Shown here piece by piece: positions 60,447 to 64,000 of a stretch of DNA of 64,000 nucleotides. The number at the start of each line of letters is the position of its first letter. Position 1 is the stretch's first letter. The notes beneath the pieces were generated by a model. That model was not told where the DNA came from. It saw only the letters and a program-made list of their open reading frames with translations, and ran no database searches. This DNA is from Phycisphaerales bacterium (GTDB lineage: Bacteria; Planctomycetota; Phycisphaerae; Phycisphaerales; UBA1924). The position numbers and the translations under genes were made by a program. Where the stretch lies: assembly GCA_029260395.1 (NCBI GenBank), contig JAJDDJ010000001.1, forward strand, positions 372,001-436,000, read 5' to 3'.

Positions 60447-61547
60447 TTGCCATTGCTGCGGATCAGGATGCTGACGATGCTCGCTGCCTGCGTGGCGCTT
60501 TGTGTGGCCCCTGCGGTGGCGCAGATCGGCAGCCTGCCGCAGGAATTGATCCGAAAGACGGGTCAGCTCTCGGCTGCTGAGATCGAACAGGTCAACACCT
60601 TCGTCGCGCCTCTGCTTACCGATCTTGGCCAATCCGATGCCCTCGCCCGCTCGCGATCGCGTGCATCGCTGACCGAACCGCTCAAGACCGCGGGCGTGAG
60701 CGTTGCCTTCCAACAGGCGTACAGCACCGCGGTAAGCCCGGTGCTCGGCCCGCTAGTGGTCTCGGACGACGCAGCGATTCGCATCGCCGCCATCGACGTG
60801 GCTGGTGCTCTGGGCACGGTCGAGGGCTGGCAGCTCGTCTCGCCGCACATGGCCGACGACCAGCCGGGCGTGCGCATGGCAACCGCCGTTGCGTGCCGAT
60901 CACTCCTGGAGGCCGCAGCCAAACGCTCGCCAGCGATCAACAGCTCGGCGACTGCTTCGATCATCGATGCACTGGGCCAACGCCTCGCCGACGAGCCCAA
61001 CCCGTTCGTCGCCGATGGGCTCGCGCGCACGCTCTTGCAGGGCGGCCAGCTCGTCGGAGTCAGCGGCTACGAGGCCTCGGGCACGCGGGCTTGGCAAGCG
61101 GTCAGCGAGCACCTCGGCACACGGGCTTTCAATAGCCGGGACAAAGACGACTTCGCCGCCCAGCAGACACGCCTGACGCTGCTTGGATCGCTCGAGTTCA
61201 TCCGCACGTCCGGCGGGCTCGCAAGGCCCGGCGGGGTGGACCCGGCGATCATCGATGCCGCGGCCTCGCTCTCGGCCGAAACGTTGGCCATGGTCGCGGC
61301 CAAGGCGCAAGCCAACCCCGGCAAGCCTCTAAGCGATGAGATGGTCCGCATGGGCCGCATGGCGTTCAGCGGGCTCACGCTCGCGGCTCGTCAGGCGGGC
61401 GTGGCCCCGCCTGACGCATCGCTGGCTTCGCCCCCCCTGGATGGCGCGGACCCCTCGCTCTACTTCCGCGACGCTCGAACGTACGTGCTGAGCGTGGCGC
61501 AGAAGTACCGGGTGCCCGCCTCGCGGCTGAGCCGCTGGTTCCCGTAA
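60447..61547 (+). CDS. Secreted HEAT-like repeat protein, unknown
   Basis: A protein of 366 residues from TTG at 60447, chosen because GGAGG stands 7 bases upstream and the product then begins with a signal peptide ending VAPAVAQ. An earlier GTG at 60288 would add about 53 residues with no signal. The mature part is a solenoid of helices with HEAT-like units (SDDAAIRIAAIDVAGALG, VRMATAVACRSLLEA, NPFVADGLARTLLQGG). No catalytic motif is seen. The C-terminus ends in WFP. It lies between the reductase and the oppA-type gene. Confidence 0.6.
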   Translation: MPLLRIRMLTMLAACVALCVAPAVAQIGSLPQELIRKTGQLSAAEIEQVNTFVAPLLTDLGQSDALARSRSRASLTEPLKTAGVSVAFQQAYSTAVSPVLGPLVVSDDAAIRIAAIDVAGALGTVEGWQLVSPHMADDQPGVRMATAVACRSLLEAAAKRSPAINSSATASIIDALGQRLADEPNPFVADGLARTLLQGGQLVGVSGYEASGTRAWQAVSEHLGTRAFNSRDKDDFAAQQTRLTLLGSLEFIRTSGGLARPGGVDPAIIDAAASLSAETLAMVAAKAQANPGKPLSDEMVRMGRMAFSGLTLAARQAGVAPPDASLASPPLDGADPSLYFRDARTYVLSVAQKYRVPASRLSRWFP

Positions 61548-61587
61548 GCGGCCCCTCGCCTGAACGATTCGATCGACCGGGTTTGGG

Positions 61588-61593
61588 TATGCT
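61588..61593 (+). promoter_or_regulatory. Candidate -10 element of the oppA-type gene
   Basis: TATGCT, 6 bases before the ATG at 61600; a -35 could not be defined with confidence. The layout would give a leaderless or nearly leaderless transcript. Confidence 0.3.
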
Positions 61594-61599
61594 CTGAGC

Positions 61600-63561
61600 A
61601 TGCTGCGTGTTCTCTTGCCTGTGCTGTTGCTCGCTGTCGGTCTTGTGCTCTCGGTGGTCTCCGAGCGGCCGCTGCCGCGCGCTGATCTTGTGGTCAACAA
61701 CGGGAGCGACATCTCGACGCTTGATCTACAGCGAATGAGCTGGTCGATGGACCTGCGCGGCGCTCGCGTGCTGTTCGAGGGGCTGGTCGCCAACGACCAA
61801 TTCACGTGGGGCTTTGACATCAAGCCGGGCGTTGCTGAGCGTTGGGAGCTGAGCGACGATGCGCTGACGTACACGTTCCACCTTCGCGAGAACGCCCTGT
61901 GGTCCAACGGCGAGCCGCTTACGGCCCACGACTTCGTGTTCAGCTGGCGGCGGGCGCTGCTGCCCGACTTGGCGGCGGACTACGTCGCACTGTTCCAGCT
62001 CATCGATGGCAGCGTCGAGTTCTACGACTGGCGCACCGAGGCGCTCGCCGAGTTCGCAGATAATTGGTCCGGCTCGGACGATGCGGCCGCACGGGCGCAA
62101 GCAGCGCGCGAACTGTGGGCGCTGACCGAGACCAAGTTCGACGACATGGTCGGCGTGCATGCGCTGGACGACCGGACGCTCGAGGTGCGTGTCGTTCGGC
62201 CCGTTCCGTACTTTCTTGATCTGTGCGCGTTCGCGACGTTCTTCCCGGTGTACCCGCCGCTGGTCTCGCAGTACGACCAGCTCGACACCAAGACGGGGCG
62301 CATGATCGCCGAGGCGGGCTGGACCAAACCGCCCGAGCTTGTGAGCAACGGCCCGTTCAGGCTGACCCGCTGGCGGTTCAAGCGTGACATGCGGTTCGAG
62401 AAGAACGAGCACTGGTGGAACGCCGACAGCGTGGCGATCGACTCGATGTCGCTTGTCTCGATCAGCGACCCCAACGCGCAGGTGCTCGCGTTCCAGACGG
62501 GCGCGGTGGAGTTTCTGGCCGACGTGACCGCTGCCTATCGGCGGGAAATGTACGCGAAGAAGCGTTCGTTCTACGACGAGCACCGCAGCGAGTACGAGTC
62601 GCTGCTGGCGCAGGGATACGACCAGTACGAGATCGACCGCAACCTGCCCGATGATCCGCGCAAGCACGCCCACTTCGTGCCCGCGTTCGGCACCTACTGG
62701 TACAACTTCAACTGCAAGCCAAAGCTGCCCGACGGACGGCCCAACCCGTTCGCCGATGCCCGCGTCCGCCGCGCCTTTGCCATGACGATCGATAAGAAGG
62801 CGATCGTCGAGGAGGTCCGGGGTTTCGGCGAGCCGACGGCCAACACGCTCATCCCCCGCGACTCGATCGGCGGGTACACCTCGCCCAAGGGCCTCAAGTG
62901 CCTGTCTGACGCCGCCACAGAGGCAGAGCGCCAAGCCATCGCAACCGAGGCCCGCGCGCTGCTCGCTGAGGCTGGCTACCCGGACCCGAGCCAGTTCATC
63001 ACCGTCGAACTCCTGTTCAACAAAGACAGCGGCCACGACCTGATCGGCCAGGCCATCGCCAAGAACTGGAACAAGTACCTTGGCGTGCCCACTCGGCTGA
63101 TGCAGCGGGAGATCAAGGTCTTCCGCGACGACCTCAAGAACACCAACTTTATGACCAGCCGCGCTGGTTGGTATGGCGACTACGGCGACCCGACCACGTT
63201 CCTCGATCTCAGCCGCAAGGACGACGGCAACAACGACCGCAAGTACCACACCGCCGAGTTTGAGGGCTTGCTCGACGAGGCCAACCTCGAAACCGATCCC
63301 GCCAGGCGCATGGCACTGCTGAGCCGGGCCGAGACCATCATCATGGAGCGGGACCTGCCGATGGTGCCGCTGTTCCACTACGTCCACACCTATATGTTCG
63401 ATGCCTCCAAGCTCGGCGGGCCCAACGCTCACCCTCGCACCAAGCAGTGGATGGGCGGGTTCGACATTCTGGGTGACGGCAAAGGGCCGGATGTTGCGCC
63501 GGCCATGCCGCTGCGACCGATCGTGCAGTCGCTCGGGCGTCTCGACGGAGCGGCACCATGA
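61600..63561 (+). CDS. Oligopeptide-binding protein of ABC transporter (OppA/SBP family 5)
   Basis: A 653-residue family-5 solute-binding protein. A hydrophobic N-terminus (LRVLLPVLLLAVGLVLSVV) precedes NNGSDISTLDLQRM and the family motifs ENALWSNGEPLTAHDFVFSWRR-region (quoted in part), SNGPFRLTRWRFKRDM, DARVRRAFAMTIDK and MVPLFHYVHTYMFD. It would capture peptides in the periplasm for OppB/OppC and an ATPase. The insertion around residues 140-195 (YDWRTEALAEFADNW) is longer than in E. coli OppA. The stop overlaps the start of an oppB-type gene (ATGA), confirming an operon. Confidence 0.9.
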   Translation: MLRVLLPVLLLAVGLVLSVVSERPLPRADLVVNNGSDISTLDLQRMSWSMDLRGARVLFEGLVANDQFTWGFDIKPGVAERWELSDDALTYTFHLRENALWSNGEPLTAHDFVFSWRRALLPDLAADYVALFQLIDGSVEFYDWRTEALAEFADNWSGSDDAAARAQAARELWALTETKFDDMVGVHALDDRTLEVRVVRPVPYFLDLCAFATFFPVYPPLVSQYDQLDTKTGRMIAEAGWTKPPELVSNGPFRLTRWRFKRDMRFEKNEHWWNADSVAIDSMSLVSISDPNAQVLAFQTGAVEFLADVTAAYRREMYAKKRSFYDEHRSEYESLLAQGYDQYEIDRNLPDDPRKHAHFVPAFGTYWYNFNCKPKLPDGRPNPFADARVRRAFAMTIDKKAIVEEVRGFGEPTANTLIPRDSIGGYTSPKGLKCLSDAATEAERQAIATEARALLAEAGYPDPSQFITVELLFNKDSGHDLIGQAIAKNWNKYLGVPTRLMQREIKVFRDDLKNTNFMTSRAGWYGDYGDPTTFLDLSRKDDGNNDRKYHTAEFEGLLDEANLETDPARRMALLSRAETIIMERDLPMVPLFHYVHTYMFDASKLGGPNAHPRTKQWMGGFDILGDGKGPDVAPAMPLRPIVQSLGRLDGAAP

Positions 63562-64000
63562 TCGGTCTGATCGCTCGCCGCCTGCTGCAACTCCCGCTGA
63601 TTCTGGGGGTGATCTACACGCTCACGCTGTGGCTCGCGTGGGGCATCCCGGGCAACCCGCTCGAGAACCCCGAGGGCCGCCAGCCGCCGCCTGAAGTCAT
63701 CGAGGCGATGCAGGCCCAGTACAACCTCGACAGCTTCGGCTCGTTCTACGGCTCGTACCTGGCCAGTGCCACGGGCGTTACGTGGCTTAGTGAGGAACTC
63801 AGCGGCGAGGCGGCACGCCGAGCGCAAGAGGCCGCTGATGCCGGCGTCGCCGCTCCCAGGCGGTACGTCTTTGACCTCGGCCCGTCGCTCCAGTACCGCG
63901 ACATCCGCGTCAACACGATCATCACCGACGCGATGCCCGTCTCCATCACGCTGGGCCTGGCTGCGATGCTCATCGCGGTGGTGGTCGGCGTGTCGGCGGG
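63558..64000 (+). CDS. Oligopeptide ABC permease, OppB/DppB type (3' end outside window)
   Basis: The frame from ATG 63558 is open to the right edge, giving about 147 residues. An N-terminal membrane helix (RRLLQLPLILGVIYTLTLWLA) is followed by EVIEAMQAQYNLDSF, like the conserved start of DppB/OppB, and a second hydrophobic segment (MPVSITLGLAAMLIAVVVG). Before it stands LGPSLQYRDIRVNTII, the substrate-side loop typical of the family. It forms the membrane channel with OppC. The ATG lies in the oppA stop overlap (ATGA). Confidence 0.88.
   Translation, partial: MIGLIARRLLQLPLILGVIYTLTLWLAWGIPGNPLENPEGRQPPPEVIEAMQAQYNLDSFGSFYGSYLASATGVTWLSEELSGEAARRAQEAADAGVAAPRRYVFDLGPSLQYRDIRVNTIITDAMPVSITLGLAAMLIAVVVGVSA

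Noticed and set aside
61726-63432. A 568-codon minus-strand frame opposite the oppA-type gene
   Set aside because: Same reason: the + strand frame encodes a clear family-5 binding protein and this one does not resemble anything.
1-64000. CRISPR arrays, insertion sequences, prophage genes, rRNA
   Set aside because: Looked for regularly spaced short repeats, transposase-like proteins, terminal inverted repeats and phage structural genes; none seen.

Overview
The window is high-GC, gene-dense DNA that reads like a free-living, double-membraned member of the Planctomycetes, most likely a Phycisphaerae relative. This rests on family content: a 'xylanase-like' GH10-fold family without the usual catalytic motif that I associate with planctomycetes, several predicted lipoproteins, a two-partner secretion system with an outer-membrane TpsB barrel, and a TssL/TssM pair. 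No 16S rRNA is present, so the assignment is inference. I saw no insertion sequence, CRISPR array or prophage. One tRNA, Leu(GAG), is present.

Layout. (1) 1-9600: envelope polysaccharide and cell-wall genes on the + strand: a TPR protein (cut by the left edge), a Wzz/Wzc-like chain-length protein whose P-loop lysine is replaced by alanine, an NDP-sugar epimerase, a WecA/TagO-type glycosyl-1-phosphate transferase, an orphan ParA ATPase, a VanZ-like protein, the lipid II flippase MurJ, an entericidin-like lipoprotein and an SDR. Many of these overlap by 4 bases or fewer. ispF converges on them. (2) 11103-28977 (- strand): a two-partner secretion locus, a TpsB transporter followed by a 5230-residue TpsA exoprotein whose gene fills nearly a quarter of the window. 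(3) 29119-34156 (- strand): a small type VI secretion-like cluster (TagF-like, TssM/IcmF, TssL/DotU and an unassigned helical protein) with no sheath, Hcp, VgrG or ClpV gene in view. (4) 34501-43375: housekeeping genes: lipoprotein, PhoU, methyltransferase, Mfd, ComEA-like helix-hairpin-helix protein, GH10-like protein, PurC. (5) 43372-55155: a membrane cluster of three SPFH (stomatin/HflK/HflC) proteins, one ABC ATPase, two related ABC-2 permeases on either side, and a TPR-like protein. (6) 55321-64000: small membrane protein, tRNA-Leu, a CX4CH-containing secreted protein, coiled-coil lipoprotein, plant-type ferredoxin-NADP reductase, HEAT-like secreted protein, and the start of an oligopeptide ABC transporter (OppA, OppB cut by the right edge).

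How the genes may work together. The left block would make, lengthen and export a surface polysaccharide and peptidoglycan precursors. The TPS locus would display a very long beta-helical surface filament. The TssL/TssM pair lies upstream and co-directional, so the region from 34156 down to 11103 is a run of six genes devoted to crossing or decorating the envelope. The SPFH/ABC block has the architecture of a membrane-microdomain exporter or protease-control complex, but its substrate cannot be read from sequence.

The best candidates for undescribed biology are the reduced TssL-TssM-TagF module beside a giant TPS exoprotein, and the triple-SPFH/dual-ABC-2 cluster. Recurrent smaller patterns are -10-like hexamers 6-7 bases before start codons (possible leaderless transcripts) and three convergent gene pairs that end in one shared 4-base stop (TTAG or CTAG).
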